From DATFBY01 sp035253585 (lineage in GTDB: Bacteria; Gemmatimonadota; Gemmatimonadetes; Gemmatimonadales; Gemmatimonadaceae): DNA of 64,000 nucleotides. The number at the start of each line of letters is the position of its first letter. The first letter of the stretch is position 1. Under the pieces are notes generated by a model. That model saw nothing but the letters and a program-made list of their open reading frames with translations, did not search any database and was not told the DNA's origin. The position numbers and the translations under genes are program-made. This document shows, one piece after another, positions 36,436 to 45,395 of this stretch. Location of the stretch: NCBI GenBank assembly GCA_035253585.1, contig DATFBY010000055.1, positions 1-64,000 on the forward strand, in the 5' to 3' direction.

Positions 36436-36963
36436 TCACGCCAGCGCGCGCGCTTCGATATCGAGCAGCTTGCGCTTGCGCCACAGTCCACCGCCGTAGC
36501 CGACGAGCTTCCCATCGGCGCCGATCACGCGATGGCAGGGGATGACGATGGCGATGCGGTTCTCGCCGTTCGCTCTTCCGACTTCGCGGGCGGCGGAGGA
36601 GTCGCCTATCGCCTTCGCGATGTCGCCGTAACTCCTCGTCTCGCCCCACGGAATCCGGCGCAGCTCGCTCCAGACTCTCTGCTGGAACTCGGAGCCTGGC
36701 GTATCGAGCGGAATCTCGAACTCTTCACGCTCGCGCCGAAAGTATTCGTCGAGCTGTTGCCTGACGAGCGCGATGATCGGCGTCTCCCCGTGCTCGATGA
36801 CGCACCCGAGCGCCTTCGAGAGTCGCGAGAGCTGAGCCTCGGGTCGGCGCGTATCCGCGTACTCGAGGCACATCAGATGATCGGCGGTCGCGCCCGCGAG
36901 CATTGTGCCTAGCGGGGTCTCGATCGGGGCGACGTGGACGACGAGAGAGGCAACGGAGGTCAT
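36436..36963 (-). CDS. ogt: Methylated-DNA-[protein]-cysteine S-methyltransferase
   Basis: A 175-residue suicide repair enzyme that takes alkyl groups from O6-alkylguanine in DNA. The active-site motif IPCHRVIGADGKLVGYGGG contains the acceptor Cys. FQQRVWSELRRIPWGETRSYG is the preceding helix-turn-helix and GRANGENR the Asn hinge. The N-terminal ribonuclease-like domain is short, as in Ogt-type enzymes. I placed the start at ATG 36963; the reading frame runs further back through the heptamer repeat, but those residues are repeat-encoded and unlikely to be used. It converges on the cytochrome gene, with 7 bases between stops. Confidence 0.9.
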   Translation of the reverse strand: MTSVASLVVHVAPIETPLGTMLAGATADHLMCLEYADTRRPEAQLSRLSKALGCVIEHGETPIIALVRQQLDEYFRREREEFEIPLDTPGSEFQQRVWSELRRIPWGETRSYGDIAKAIGDSSAAREVGRANGENRIAIVIPCHRVIGADGKLVGYGGGLWRKRKLLDIEARALA

Positions 36964-37018
36964 GGAAGTAAGATCTCGTCTCTTACCTCTGGGCGCTATC
37001 GGAATCTTGCAGTGAAAC

Positions 37019-37115
37019 CGGGACTCGGGACTCGGGACTCGGGATGAACACAAGGAAACGCCGGTCGGCAAAGCCGACCGGCGCTTTTCAGTTACCGCCG
37101 AGTCCCGAGTCCCGC
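37019..37115. repeat. Heptamer-arm hairpin element G (CGGGACT units) enclosing a terminator
   Basis: The left arm (37019-37044) has three CGGGACT units and the right arm (37097-37115) about two. At least 17 bases pair perfectly. A canonical intrinsic terminator (37056-37088) lies in the loop. The element sits just past the ADOP stop (37117) and upstream of ogt. Confidence 0.88.
37056..37088. terminator. Intrinsic terminator inside element G
   Basis: CGCCGGTCGGC (37059-37069) and GCCGACCGGCG (37073-37083) form an 11-bp stem with an AAA loop. A/T runs lie on both sides (AAA before, TTTT after). Read leftward it can end the ADOP copy 4 transcript; its rightward T-run is slightly better. Confidence 0.9.
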
Positions 37116-37116
37116 T

Positions 37117-39612
37117 CTACTCGTATCTCAGCGCCTGCATCGGATCCACCCTCGAAGCCCTTCTCGCAGGCAGATACCCCGCTCCGAACGCCACCAATGC
37201 CAACACCACTGCCGCGGCGCTGAAGACCCATGGGTCATGGCCCTCGAGACCAAAGAGCAGCGAGCGCGCGGCCCGACCGATGGCGAACGCGCCGGCGATC
37301 CCGACGATCGACCCGACGATCGTCATCAGGCCCACCTGCCTCAATACCATTCCGCGGACTCTTCGTGCGTCGGCGCCTAACGCCATGCGAACACCGATCT
37401 CTCTCGTTCGCTGCGCGACGGTGTACGCCAGCACGCCGTAAAGACCGACCGCCGCCAGAATCGTCGCCACCAGCGCGAACGCCGCGGTGAGCGTGCTGAT
37501 CATCCGGTCGAGGAACACGCTCTCACGGATCTGTTGGGGCAACGTCTTCAATCCTTCGACGGGAAGGTTCGGATCGAGACGCGAGATCACGGACGGGATG
37601 GCCCGTTGCACCGACTGTGACTCCTGCGCCGTCCGCACATAGAAGTTGATGAACCCGAGCGTCGAGTCCTGCCGATATGGCGTGAAGTAGAGTGGTGGGA
37701 TCTCGTCCTTCACGTCGCTGTACTTGGCGTCCTTCACCAGACCGACGATCTGAATGTCGAGTGGGCGATCTTCATCGGTCGACATGTGCTTCCCGACCGC
37801 GTCGCGCCCGAGACCGAACTTCTTGGCGAATGCTTCGTTGACGATCGCAACTCTCGCCGCCCTGGCACCATCGGCGACGGTGAACTCCCGCCCGGCCAGC
37901 AACGGAATGCCGAGTACGCGGAAGTAGCCGGGACCGATCTCGCTGAAGCGTGAATTGTCGTCGGTATCGGCATCTTCCTTGAAGCCTTCCACCGAAACGT
38001 CATTCCCCCAGTTGCTGCCGGCGAGCAGCGGCACGAGCGAGGCGGTCACGCCGGTCACGCCGGGCAACGCCGCCAACTCTTCTTCCACGCGGGAGAAGAG
38101 CGCCGCCGCCCGCTCCGGGTTGTAGCCGTTGAGCTCCGGCGAGATGGCAAACGTGACGATGTTGTCAGGCTTGAGACCCAGGTCGACCCGGCTCACGTTG
38201 AAGAGGCTCTTCACGAAAAGTCCGGCGGATATGAGCAGCGCCATCGAGAGCGCGATCTGCGCGACGACCAGCGATGTACGGAACCGCGTCGCCGCGCGCG
38301 CCCCCGAGTGCTTCCCCACGCCCGAGCGCAGCGCCGACACCAGGTCAGGGCGTGTGCTGTTCAAGGCGGGGAAGAGCCCAAAGAGGACCCCGGTGACGAT
38401 GGACGTTCCCAGCGCAAACGAGATCGCCGCGACGTTCAAATCGAAGCGTAGTCCGAGATTCGAATCCGGCGGAAGGAGCGCGACGATCCCGCCGATCGTC
38501 CACTTGGCCACCAACAGGCTGACCGCGCCGCCTAACAACGCCAAAAGCACCGATTCGGTGAGGAGCTGCCGCAGAAGCTGCCCGCGCGTCGCGCCCAGCG
38601 AGAGACGCACCGCCATTTCCATGGCGCGATTCGCGCCGCGCGCCAGAAGCAAGTTGGCGATGTTCGCGCACGCGATGAGGAGCACGATCCCGGTAATTCC
38701 GAGGAGCAGCAACAGCGGCGTGCGCGATTCCCGGTGGATCGAGCTCTGCCCGCGCCGGCCGTCGGCCACGGTCAGCTCCTTCTTGCGGAACTGCGCCAAC
38801 GTCGCGGGGCTCATCCGCTCCTGAAGCGATGCTTCGACATCGTTGATGATCGGTCGATACACCGCGTTGATCTCGTTTTTCGCCTGCTCCAGCGACACAC
38901 CCGGCTTGAGCCGGCCGAAGACGTACGCCCAATAACTCCGTCGATTGTCGAAGCCCTCGAAGCCCGGCTGCATGAGACCGCGCATCGTGATCGGCACGTA
39001 CACCGACGGTCGGCTCCCAAGCGTCGTTCCGTTGAAACCGCGCGGCGCGATGCCGACGATCGTCATCGGCTGGCCATTGATCACGATCTGCTGATCGATT
39101 ACGTCGCGGCTCGCGCCGAGTCGTGTCTCCCAGTAGTTGTAGCTGAGCACGGCGACGTAGTGCGCACCGACCGTTTGATCATCGGCCGGCGTCAGCAGTC
39201 GCCCGAGCGCCGGTTGAATTCCGAGCACGGGGAAGTAGGAGCCCGACACGAGGACTCCTTCGCCGTTCATCGTCTGGCCGCGAAAGGCGATGTTCGCGCC
39301 GAAGAGCCGATGCGCGGCCAGTCCGCTGAACGGCGACCTCGCCTTCTCCAGGTCTCGGAACATCGCGTAGCTGAAGACGTCGTCGCAGTCGCCCGCCTGA
39401 TTGCACGACTGCGACCCCGGCTTCGGCCCGGGCGCGGCCAGATTCACCAGCCGCTCGGGTTGAAACGCCGGCAGCGGACGCCGCAGCATCTGGTCGAAGA
39501 GGGAAAAGATTCCCGTATTCGCGCCGATCCCCAACGCCAGCGAGAATATGGCGATCGTCGTCACGAACGGAGTCTTGAACAGCGTGCGAAGGGCGAGCTT
39601 GATGTCGCGCAT
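37117..39612 (-). CDS. ADOP-type ABC permease, copy 4 (no prefix domain, no PadR)
   Basis: An 831-residue duplicated MacB/FtsX permease. It begins directly at the first transmembrane helix (IKLALRTLFKTPFVTTIAIF) and lacks the roughly 70-residue prefix of copies 1, 3 and 5. An unusual Cys-containing insert, GSQSCNQAGDCDD, sits in the first periplasmic core near residue 68. FtsX motifs are at IVLLIACANIANLLLARGAN (about 310) and AYTVAQRTREIGVRMALGAD (about 745). No PadR gene adjoins it; the divergent neighbour is a GNAT gene. The two Cys may form a disulfide in the periplasm. Substrate unknown. Confidence 0.88.
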   Translation of the reverse strand: MRDIKLALRTLFKTPFVTTIAIFSLALGIGANTGIFSLFDQMLRRPLPAFQPERLVNLAAPGPKPGSQSCNQAGDCDDVFSYAMFRDLEKARSPFSGLAAHRLFGANIAFRGQTMNGEGVLVSGSYFPVLGIQPALGRLLTPADDQTVGAHYVAVLSYNYWETRLGASRDVIDQQIVINGQPMTIVGIAPRGFNGTTLGSRPSVYVPITMRGLMQPGFEGFDNRRSYWAYVFGRLKPGVSLEQAKNEINAVYRPIINDVEASLQERMSPATLAQFRKKELTVADGRRGQSSIHRESRTPLLLLLGITGIVLLIACANIANLLLARGANRAMEMAVRLSLGATRGQLLRQLLTESVLLALLGGAVSLLVAKWTIGGIVALLPPDSNLGLRFDLNVAAISFALGTSIVTGVLFGLFPALNSTRPDLVSALRSGVGKHSGARAATRFRTSLVVAQIALSMALLISAGLFVKSLFNVSRVDLGLKPDNIVTFAISPELNGYNPERAAALFSRVEEELAALPGVTGVTASLVPLLAGSNWGNDVSVEGFKEDADTDDNSRFSEIGPGYFRVLGIPLLAGREFTVADGARAARVAIVNEAFAKKFGLGRDAVGKHMSTDEDRPLDIQIVGLVKDAKYSDVKDEIPPLYFTPYRQDSTLGFINFYVRTAQESQSVQRAIPSVISRLDPNLPVEGLKTLPQQIRESVFLDRMISTLTAAFALVATILAAVGLYGVLAYTVAQRTREIGVRMALGADARRVRGMVLRQVGLMTIVGSIVGIAGAFAIGRAARSLLFGLEGHDPWVFSAAAVVLALVAFGAGYLPARRASRVDPMQALRYE

Positions 39613-39766
39613 GAATGGCTCCCTGAGAGTCCATCATCGTACGAGGCTGACGTAAGACATCGCAATGCCGTCGGAAGGTTGGATGCACGGCGACGCTGGA
39701 AATTCGTCCCACGGATTCGTCGACGATCCCGTTGAGACCGCGCCGCGTTCGGCGTAACGTCATCGC

Positions 39767-40273
39767 GTGAGCGACAGATCCCTCGCATTGCGTCCAGCTC
39801 GCCGCGCAACTGCACAAGACATTCCGGCGATGGTGCGCGTCATCAACGCCGCCTATCGAGTCGAGGACTTTTTTGTCGACGGGGATCGCACGAGCGCCGG
39901 CGACCTCGAGCTGAAGATGGCCGCGCCAGGGGCATGCTTCCTCGTCATCGACGGCCAGGCGCCCGACGACCTCGGCGGCTCGGTATTCGTGGAGGTTCGA
40001 GGAGACCGCGGATATTTCGGGATGCTCTCCGTCAGCCCATCGCACCAGAAGGAGGGCCTTGGTCGTGCGCTCGTGACGGCGGCGGAGGATCACTGCCGCG
40101 CGGCCGGATGCAGGTTCCTCGACCTCGACGTCGTGAACCTCCGCCTCGAGCTGCCGGCATTTTATCGCAAGCTTGGCTATGCCCCGTTCGACACCGCACC
40201 TTTTCCCAAGGGCGAGAAGCTGCGCCGTCCCGCCCATCTCATTCTCATGACCAAGCCCTTGGTCGAGCTTTGA
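39767..40273 (+). CDS. GNAT family N-acetyltransferase
   Basis: A 168-residue single-domain acetyl-CoA-dependent acetyltransferase. The first helix is RRATAQDIPAMVRVINAAY. The acetyl-CoA loop is in YFGMLSVSPSHQKEGLGRAL (motif A, Q/K-x-x-G-x-G/A, about 93-105), and FYRKLGYAPF (about 145) is motif B. It acts in the cytoplasm on an unknown amine. GTG 39767 is the start, since no ATG fits the first strand. It is divergent from ADOP copy 4. Confidence 0.88.
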   Translation: MSDRSLALRPARRATAQDIPAMVRVINAAYRVEDFFVDGDRTSAGDLELKMAAPGACFLVIDGQAPDDLGGSVFVEVRGDRGYFGMLSVSPSHQKEGLGRALVTAAEDHCRAAGCRFLDLDVVNLRLELPAFYRKLGYAPFDTAPFPKGEKLRRPAHLILMTKPLVEL

Positions 40274-40308
40274 GTCGTGCGTCACGCATCGAGCAGTTGG
40301 AGGAAGCG

Positions 40309-40908
40309 ATGGCTGAGAACAAGACGAAGGAGACGAGTGCCAGCGTGTCGGAGTTCCTCGATCGCGTCGACGATGCCAGACGTCGACAGGAGTGCCTGAC
40401 GATTCTGGAGCTCATGAGATCGGTGACAAATCTCGAGCCCAAGATGTGGGGCTCGAGCATGGTGGGCTTTGGCAGCTACCACTACAAGTACGAGAGCGGA
40501 CGCGAAGGCGACTACTTCCTGACCGGCTTCTCGCCGCGAAAGCAAAACCTCACGCTCTATCTGATGAGCGGATTCGACGAGCTCGGTCCATATCTGACGA
40601 GGCTCGGCAAGCACAAGACGGGAAAGTCGTGCTTGTACATCGACACGCTCGACGACGTCGACATGAGCGTGCTCCGGCAGATGATCGAGCAGTCGGTTTC
40701 GATGAAGGAGTCTGAAGCAGCGAGGGCCACGAGCGCGGTCACGAGTCCGCCAACGAGTCCTCGCGCCGCGTCGCCGAAGCCTCGAAGCACTGGTCGCAAG
40801 GCCAAGCGGCCCAAGCAAATCCCGCGACGGAGTGCGAAGCCAAGCACGACCCGAAGCTCGAAGCGCGTAAAGAAGTCAGCGGTCAAACGGAAAAGGTCGA
40901 GGAGGTGA
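40309..40908 (+). CDS. DUF1801 protein with a histone-like basic tail
   Basis: A 199-residue protein in two parts. Residues about 10-125 are a DUF1801 domain (EPKMWGSSMVGFGSYHYKY, FLTGFSPRKQNLTLYLMSGF, LGKHKTGKSCLYIDTLDDVD), a small alpha/beta fold of unknown role. Residues about 140-199 are a low-complexity Lys/Arg/Ser/Pro tail (KPRSTGRKAKRPKQIPRR and on) like that of bacterial histone-H1-like proteins. The tail predicts DNA or RNA binding. GGAGG precedes the ATG at 40309. DUF1801 domains are usually stand-alone, so the tail is notable. Confidence 0.82.
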   Translation: MAENKTKETSASVSEFLDRVDDARRRQECLTILELMRSVTNLEPKMWGSSMVGFGSYHYKYESGREGDYFLTGFSPRKQNLTLYLMSGFDELGPYLTRLGKHKTGKSCLYIDTLDDVDMSVLRQMIEQSVSMKESEAARATSAVTSPPTSPRAASPKPRSTGRKAKRPKQIPRRSAKPSTTRSSKRVKKSAVKRKRSRR

Positions 40909-41063
40909 CTCCAAACCCTGGCCCGCGACTTTCGTAGAGAAAGAGCGAAACCATCTACGGCATCACGGCGGGCAGCAGCGTCCTCACACTCTTCCTCCTC
41001 ATCCGGGCTCGCTGGGTGAATCGGGTGAGCCGCTGACATGGGGGCCGGTGACACGCGGAACGG

Positions 41064-41083
41064 CCGGGGCTGACCAGCCCCGG
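41064..41083. promoter_or_regulatory. Perfect 8-bp hairpin in the gap before the pnt genes
   Basis: CCGGGGCT, loop GACC, AGCCCCGG. No T-tract follows. The 257-base gap (40909-41165) otherwise holds no supported gene; a 34-codon hydrophobic frame ending near 41036 has no start codon. Confidence 0.35.
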
Positions 41084-41165
41084 GCTCTGGACGAACGGGG
41101 TTCGCGAGCGGAGACTAGGAGCGCTGTCCGAGCCGCACTTCACCCCTAGCGTCGCCGGAGCCGAC

Positions 41166-41606
41166 ATGCTGCCAGCCGATGCACCGCGTGACCTCACGAC
41201 TCTGACTCGTCAGGCGGCCGACACCGCCGTCCGTCCCGCAGGAAGCACGCACGATGGAGCCGCACCGCTCGACTACTGGGCGATGCTCTTCGTCTTCGTG
41301 CTCGCCACCTTCATCGGCATCGGCGTCATCCGACGCGTGTCGCGGTTGTTGCACACACCGCTCATGTCGCTCACCAACGCGATCTCGGCGATCGCGGTCG
41401 TGGGCGCGATCATCGTCGCCGGCAGCGACTACCCGCCGTCGATTCGATTCATGGGAGCGATCGCGCTCTTCGCGTCCATGACCAACATCGTGAGCGGATT
41501 CCTGATCACCGACCGAATGCTCAAGATGTTCAAGTCGGAGCGCCAGCCGTCGCGGCAAGTAGGCAAGACGGCGGCGCCTGACGCGCGCGAGCTCGAGAAG
41601 CGATGA
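41166..41606 (+). CDS. pntAB: NAD(P) transhydrogenase subunit alpha, membrane part
   Basis: A 146-residue protein matching the four-helix membrane segment that follows the NAD-binding domain in transhydrogenase alpha chains (PntA-2/PntAB). Hydrophobic helices lie at about 38-56, 65-82, 88-105 and 110-120. With PntB it forms the proton channel that drives hydride transfer from NADH to NADP. Its ATG start at 41166 is clear and it overlaps pntB by four bases. The soluble NAD-binding subunit (PntAA) is not upstream, as it would be in a standard three-gene operon. Confidence 0.85.
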   Translation: MLPADAPRDLTTLTRQAADTAVRPAGSTHDGAAPLDYWAMLFVFVLATFIGIGVIRRVSRLLHTPLMSLTNAISAIAVVGAIIVAGSDYPPSIRFMGAIALFASMTNIVSGFLITDRMLKMFKSERQPSRQVGKTAAPDARELEKR

Positions 41607-43009
41607 TCGAATCCATCGCGCAACTCGCCTACGTCCTGGCCACGGCGCTCTTCGTCCTGGCGCTGCACTGGCTGAACGACCCGAAGACTGCGCGTCGCGG
41701 AGTGCAGTCCGGCATCGCGGGAATGACGATCGCCGTGCTCGCCACCTGGATCCAGCCGCAGATTCTCCACCACGCCTGGATCGTCGTAGCCATCATCCTC
41801 GGCTTCGCTGTCGGCATCCCTCTGTCGAAAGTTCCACTCACCGCGGTGCCGCAGCGGACGGCGCTCTCGCACGCGTTCGGTGGTTTAGCCGCCGGTCTGG
41901 TGGGGACCGCGAAGTATTTCCTCTGGCTCGGGGAAGGTGCGGAAAACCTCACGCCGTTCCGCATGACGGCCATCGTCGCCGAGATCATACTGGGCTACCT
42001 GACGTTCACGGGAAGCTTGATGGCGGCCGGAAAGCTTCAGGAAGTGAAGTGGATCCCGCAGCGGCCGGTGACATACCCGCTGCAGAACGTCACCAACATC
42101 GGCATCTTGGCCGCCGCGGTCGGACTGGGCGCGCTGCTCGTGGCTCGGCCGGCGGCGCCGTGGTCCAGCACGCTGTTCCTCGTGGTGATCGCACTTGCTC
42201 TCCTCTTCGGTGTCCTGCTGATCATTCCGATCGGCGGTGCCGACATGCCGACGGTCATCTCGATCCTGAATTCCTACGCCGGCCTGTCCGCTGTCGCGAT
42301 GGGCTTCGTGCTCGACAACAAGCTGCTCATCACTGCTGGTGCGCTCGATGGATCGAGCGGCCTCATCCTCTCGATTCTCATGACCCGAGCGATGAACCGC
42401 TCGTTCACGAACGTGCTGTTCGGTGCGTTCGGTACCGTGCAGAAAGTCAAGGAAGGGAAGGAGGAGCGCACGTACAAGGCAGAGACGGTCGAGGGTGCAG
42501 CGCAGGTGCTCGAGCAGGCGCAGAAAGTGGTCATCATTCCCGGCTACGGCATGGCGGTCGCGCAGGCGCAGCATCGAGTGCGCGAGCTGTACGATCAGCT
42601 GACCAAGCGCGGCATCAACGTGCAGTTCGCAATACACCCAGTGGCGGGTCGAATGCCCGGCCACATGAACGTGCTCCTCGCCGAAGCAGAGATTCCCTAT
42701 AGTGCGTTGGTAGACATGGAGGAGATCAACCGGGAGATAGGGCAGGCCGACGTCGCAATCGTCGTCGGTGCGAATGACACGGTGAATCCAGCTGCGCGAA
42801 GCGATCAGTCGAGCCCGATCTACGGCATGCCGATCATCGATGCGGACAAGGCACGCACCGTCTTTGCCATCAAGCGGAGCAAGAATCCGGGGTTCGCGGG
42901 GATTGACAACGAGCTCTATGTAAACGACAAGACATGGATGCTTTTCGGGGATGCCAAGGCGGTGGTGGGCGACCTGGTGAAGAACCTCGCTGGCGGCGGC
43001 CTGCACTGA
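41603..43009 (+). CDS. pntB: NAD(P) transhydrogenase subunit beta
   Basis: A 468-residue protein. The N-terminal half has about eight transmembrane helices with GGADMPTVISILNSYAGLSA (about 212), the conserved proton-path segment. The C-terminal NADP-binding domain has IIPGYGMAVAQAQH, HPVAGRMPGHMNVLLAEA and GANDTVNPAARSD. The fold and motifs match PntB along the whole length. The ATG overlaps pntAB. It would balance NADPH and NADH pools across the inner membrane but needs a PntAA subunit encoded elsewhere. Confidence 0.95.
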   Translation: MIESIAQLAYVLATALFVLALHWLNDPKTARRGVQSGIAGMTIAVLATWIQPQILHHAWIVVAIILGFAVGIPLSKVPLTAVPQRTALSHAFGGLAAGLVGTAKYFLWLGEGAENLTPFRMTAIVAEIILGYLTFTGSLMAAGKLQEVKWIPQRPVTYPLQNVTNIGILAAAVGLGALLVARPAAPWSSTLFLVVIALALLFGVLLIIPIGGADMPTVISILNSYAGLSAVAMGFVLDNKLLITAGALDGSSGLILSILMTRAMNRSFTNVLFGAFGTVQKVKEGKEERTYKAETVEGAAQVLEQAQKVVIIPGYGMAVAQAQHRVRELYDQLTKRGINVQFAIHPVAGRMPGHMNVLLAEAEIPYSALVDMEEINREIGQADVAIVVGANDTVNPAARSDQSSPIYGMPIIDADKARTVFAIKRSKNPGFAGIDNELYVNDKTWMLFGDAKAVVGDLVKNLAGGGLH

Positions 43010-43181
43010 TCGACGTGCGTCCGCTGCCAGCCGCCGTCGCGGCGGGATTCTTGCGAAAGGGGTGCAGGAATTCCTGAAAGGCGTTCGGGCCACGTTTCAC
43101 CAAGCCGCCCGTGACGCCTGTTTGGTGTTGCCGACGAGCCGTGTGTGCAAGTCGACGCTGGATGTGATGTGAGGAGAGGTG

Positions 43182-44693
43182 ATGCAGGTAGCAGGTGAGC
43201 AGAACGGCTCGCGACCGACCGGACATGCTGCCGCGCACGAGCGCGGTCGTCACGCGCACAGCGTGCAGTTCTACGACGACGATCAATTTCTGACTGCCGC
43301 GGTCTCCGAGTTCATGGCGGATGGCCTCGCCAATAGTCAGGCAGTCGTCGCCATCGCGACCCGTGCGCATTGCGATGCGTTCGGCATCAATCTCCGAAGC
43401 AGGGGCATCGATCTCGACGAGCAACGCGAGAGCGGGCGGCTGACGATGCTCGACGCGCGTGAAACGCTCGAGACCTTCATGATCGACAAGGTGCCAGACG
43501 CGTCGCGATTCCAAATGCTCGTCGGCGGTGTGTTGGAGCGCAGCTCGCGCCACAGCGGCGGCGCTCTCGTGCGCGCGTACGGCGAAATGGTGGATCTTCT
43601 CTGGAAAGACGGAAACGCCGACGGCGCGATTCGGCTCGAGGAGCTGTGGAATGAGCTCGCGGCCCAGCATGCGTTCTCGCTCCTCTGTGCCTACTCGATG
43701 GCGAGCTTCTACACGTCGGACGCGGTCAGCCGCTTCGAGGACATTTGCCGGACGCACACGCACGTCGTCCCGACCGAGGCCTATCTCCTCGGCGACGACG
43801 CGTCGCGCCTGAGACAGATCGCCCTCCTGCAACAACGGGCGCTCGCCCTGGAGACCGAGCTCGCGTATCGTCGTGAGCTCGAGCAGCGCCTCCGGGAATC
43901 GCTGCTCGCGCGAGAGCACGCCGAGCAGGAGATGGCGCGCACCGCCCAGGCGCTCGAGTCGGCGCTCGAGCGCGAGCGCGCCGCGCGGCTCGACGCGGAG
44001 GTCGCAAACCAGGCGAAGAGCGACTTCCTCGCCGTGATGAGCCACGAGCTGAGAACTCCGCTGAATGCGATCGGTGGTCACACGCAGCTGCTCGAGATCG
44101 GCATCCACGGGCCAGTGTCATCCGCGCAGAAGACAGCGCTCTCGAGGATCGACCGGAGCCAACGCCATCTGCTCACGCTGATCAACGATCTCCTCAACCT
44201 CTCGCAGATCGAGCGTGGGCGCGTCGAATACTCGATTTCTGAAGTACCTCTCGCGCCGATCCTCGATGAGGTGATGTCGATGATCGAGCCGATGATGGCC
44301 GATGCCGGCATCACTCACCATGTAATCCATCCGCCGGAGCCATTGACGGTTCACGCTGACGCCGAAAAGCTGCAGCAGATCGTGCTCAACCTTTTGACCA
44401 ACGCGATCAAGTTCACTCCGTCGAACGGACGGATCGCGTTGGAGAGCGAGCGCGTCGACGGCGTCGCCATCATTCACGTTCGTGATTCGGGAATCGGCAT
44501 CGATCCGAGCAGGCTCGATCGCATCTTCGAGCCGTTCGTGCAGCTCGAGCGCCGGGGCCAGGACGGACAGCTGGGCGTCGGCTTGGGCCTGGCGATCAGT
44601 CGCGACCTCGCGCGGGGAATGGGAGGAGCACTCACCGCCGAGAGCACCCTCGGCCGCGGAGCGACATTCACGCTGACGCTGCGCGCCGCCTGA
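43182..44693 (+). CDS. MEDS-domain sensor histidine kinase
   Basis: A 503-residue soluble kinase with no transmembrane helix. Residues about 25-180 are a MEDS (methanogen/methylotroph DcmR) sensor domain (HSVQFYDDDQFLTAAVSEFM, RFQMLVGGVLE). A coiled coil follows (about 205-275). The HisKA box is FLAVMSHELRTPLNAI (phospho-His about 285), and the HATPase_c domain ends the protein (NLLTNAIKFTP, VRDSGIGI, GVGLGLAISRDLA). MEDS domains bind small organics or act as hydrocarbon/methyl-carrier sensors. No response regulator adjoins, so it is an orphan or signals to a distant partner. Start ATG 43182 has GAGGAG upstream. Confidence 0.9.
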   Translation: MQVAGEQNGSRPTGHAAAHERGRHAHSVQFYDDDQFLTAAVSEFMADGLANSQAVVAIATRAHCDAFGINLRSRGIDLDEQRESGRLTMLDARETLETFMIDKVPDASRFQMLVGGVLERSSRHSGGALVRAYGEMVDLLWKDGNADGAIRLEELWNELAAQHAFSLLCAYSMASFYTSDAVSRFEDICRTHTHVVPTEAYLLGDDASRLRQIALLQQRALALETELAYRRELEQRLRESLLAREHAEQEMARTAQALESALERERAARLDAEVANQAKSDFLAVMSHELRTPLNAIGGHTQLLEIGIHGPVSSAQKTALSRIDRSQRHLLTLINDLLNLSQIERGRVEYSISEVPLAPILDEVMSMIEPMMADAGITHHVIHPPEPLTVHADAEKLQQIVLNLLTNAIKFTPSNGRIALESERVDGVAIIHVRDSGIGIDPSRLDRIFEPFVQLERRGQDGQLGVGLGLAISRDLARGMGGALTAESTLGRGATFTLTLRAA

Positions 44694-44770
44694 CCGTTCG
44701 CTGAAACTTCAGTTCGCGTACTGAACACTCGACTCGTCGGCGATCGCACGACGCACTACCTTGTTCGGTC

Positions 44771-45223
44771 GTGAGAATCCTCATCCGCATGAGCCGGCGA
44801 GCTGCGACGATCGCCGCCCTTCTCGCACCGGCGCTCGCCGGTGCCTGCCGAACCGTCGCACCGGCCGCACCATCCCCATCAGCGATCGCGTCCGCGCAAC
44901 GCGTCGTGAGTGACCGCCTCTTCTTCGGGCGCAGCGTCCCGGGCGGCGGCATGGTGAGCGACGCCGAGTGGACCGCGTTCGTCGACAGCGTAATCACTCC
45001 GCGCTTTCCCAATGGCCTCACGATTTGGCGAGCCGAGGGTCAGTGGCGGGAATCGACGGGTGCGCTCGCACGCGAGACCGTGATGGTTCTCGAGGTCCTC
45101 TATCCTGCCGACAGCGCATCCGACCGCGCGGTCCGCGAGATCGCGGAGGAGTACAAACGACGCTTCCGGCAGGAGGCAGTACTGCGGGCGACTGACGAGG
45201 CGCTGATCAGGCTTCTGGACTGA
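44771..45223 (+). CDS. DUF3574 lipoprotein
   Basis: A 150-residue lipoprotein. The lipobox LAGAC (about residue 26) precedes a short Pro/Ala linker. The DUF3574 domain follows (DRLFFGRSVPGGGMVSDAEW, then FPNGLTIWRAEGQW and the C-terminal RFRQEAVLRATDEAL). Length and order match the family. Its role is unknown. The GTG at 44771 gives a positively charged n-region; ATG 44789 is an alternative six codons on. Confidence 0.85.
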   Translation: MRILIRMSRRAATIAALLAPALAGACRTVAPAAPSPSAIASAQRVVSDRLFFGRSVPGGGMVSDAEWTAFVDSVITPRFPNGLTIWRAEGQWRESTGALARETVMVLEVLYPADSASDRAVREIAEEYKRRFRQEAVLRATDEALIRLLD

Positions 45224-45266
45224 CCGAGTGGTGCTATTGCGTCACGCGTAAACATTTGATAACCTA

Positions 45267-45312
45267 GCGGGCCTCCGACGCCGGGGGCCTCGTTACTGCG
45301 GGGGAGGCCCGC
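45267..45312 (+). promoter_or_regulatory. Long hairpin in the leader of the 45396 gene
   Basis: GCGGGCCTCC (45267-45276) pairs perfectly with GGAGGCCCGC (45303-45312) across a 26-base loop that itself holds GCC/GGC runs. There is no T-tract, so an mRNA leader structure is as likely as a terminator. Confidence 0.4.
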
Positions 45313-45395
45313 CTGGAGCGCCAAGTACTGGCACGAGCGGCGCATTCTCGCTTGTCCTCACCTCGATACACTCGTCGACCGTGAGGACCTTCCGG

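Noticed and set aside
36964..37071. Upstream extension of ogt through the CGGGACT array
   Set aside because: The added residues are encoded by repeat DNA and are absent from the family.
40934..41036. 34-codon hydrophobic frame before the pnt genes
   Set aside because: It has no ATG, GTG or TTG start and no ribosome site; it may be a remnant but cannot be called.
44694..44770. Possible promoter before the DUF3574 gene
   Set aside because: No convincing pair of boxes was found.
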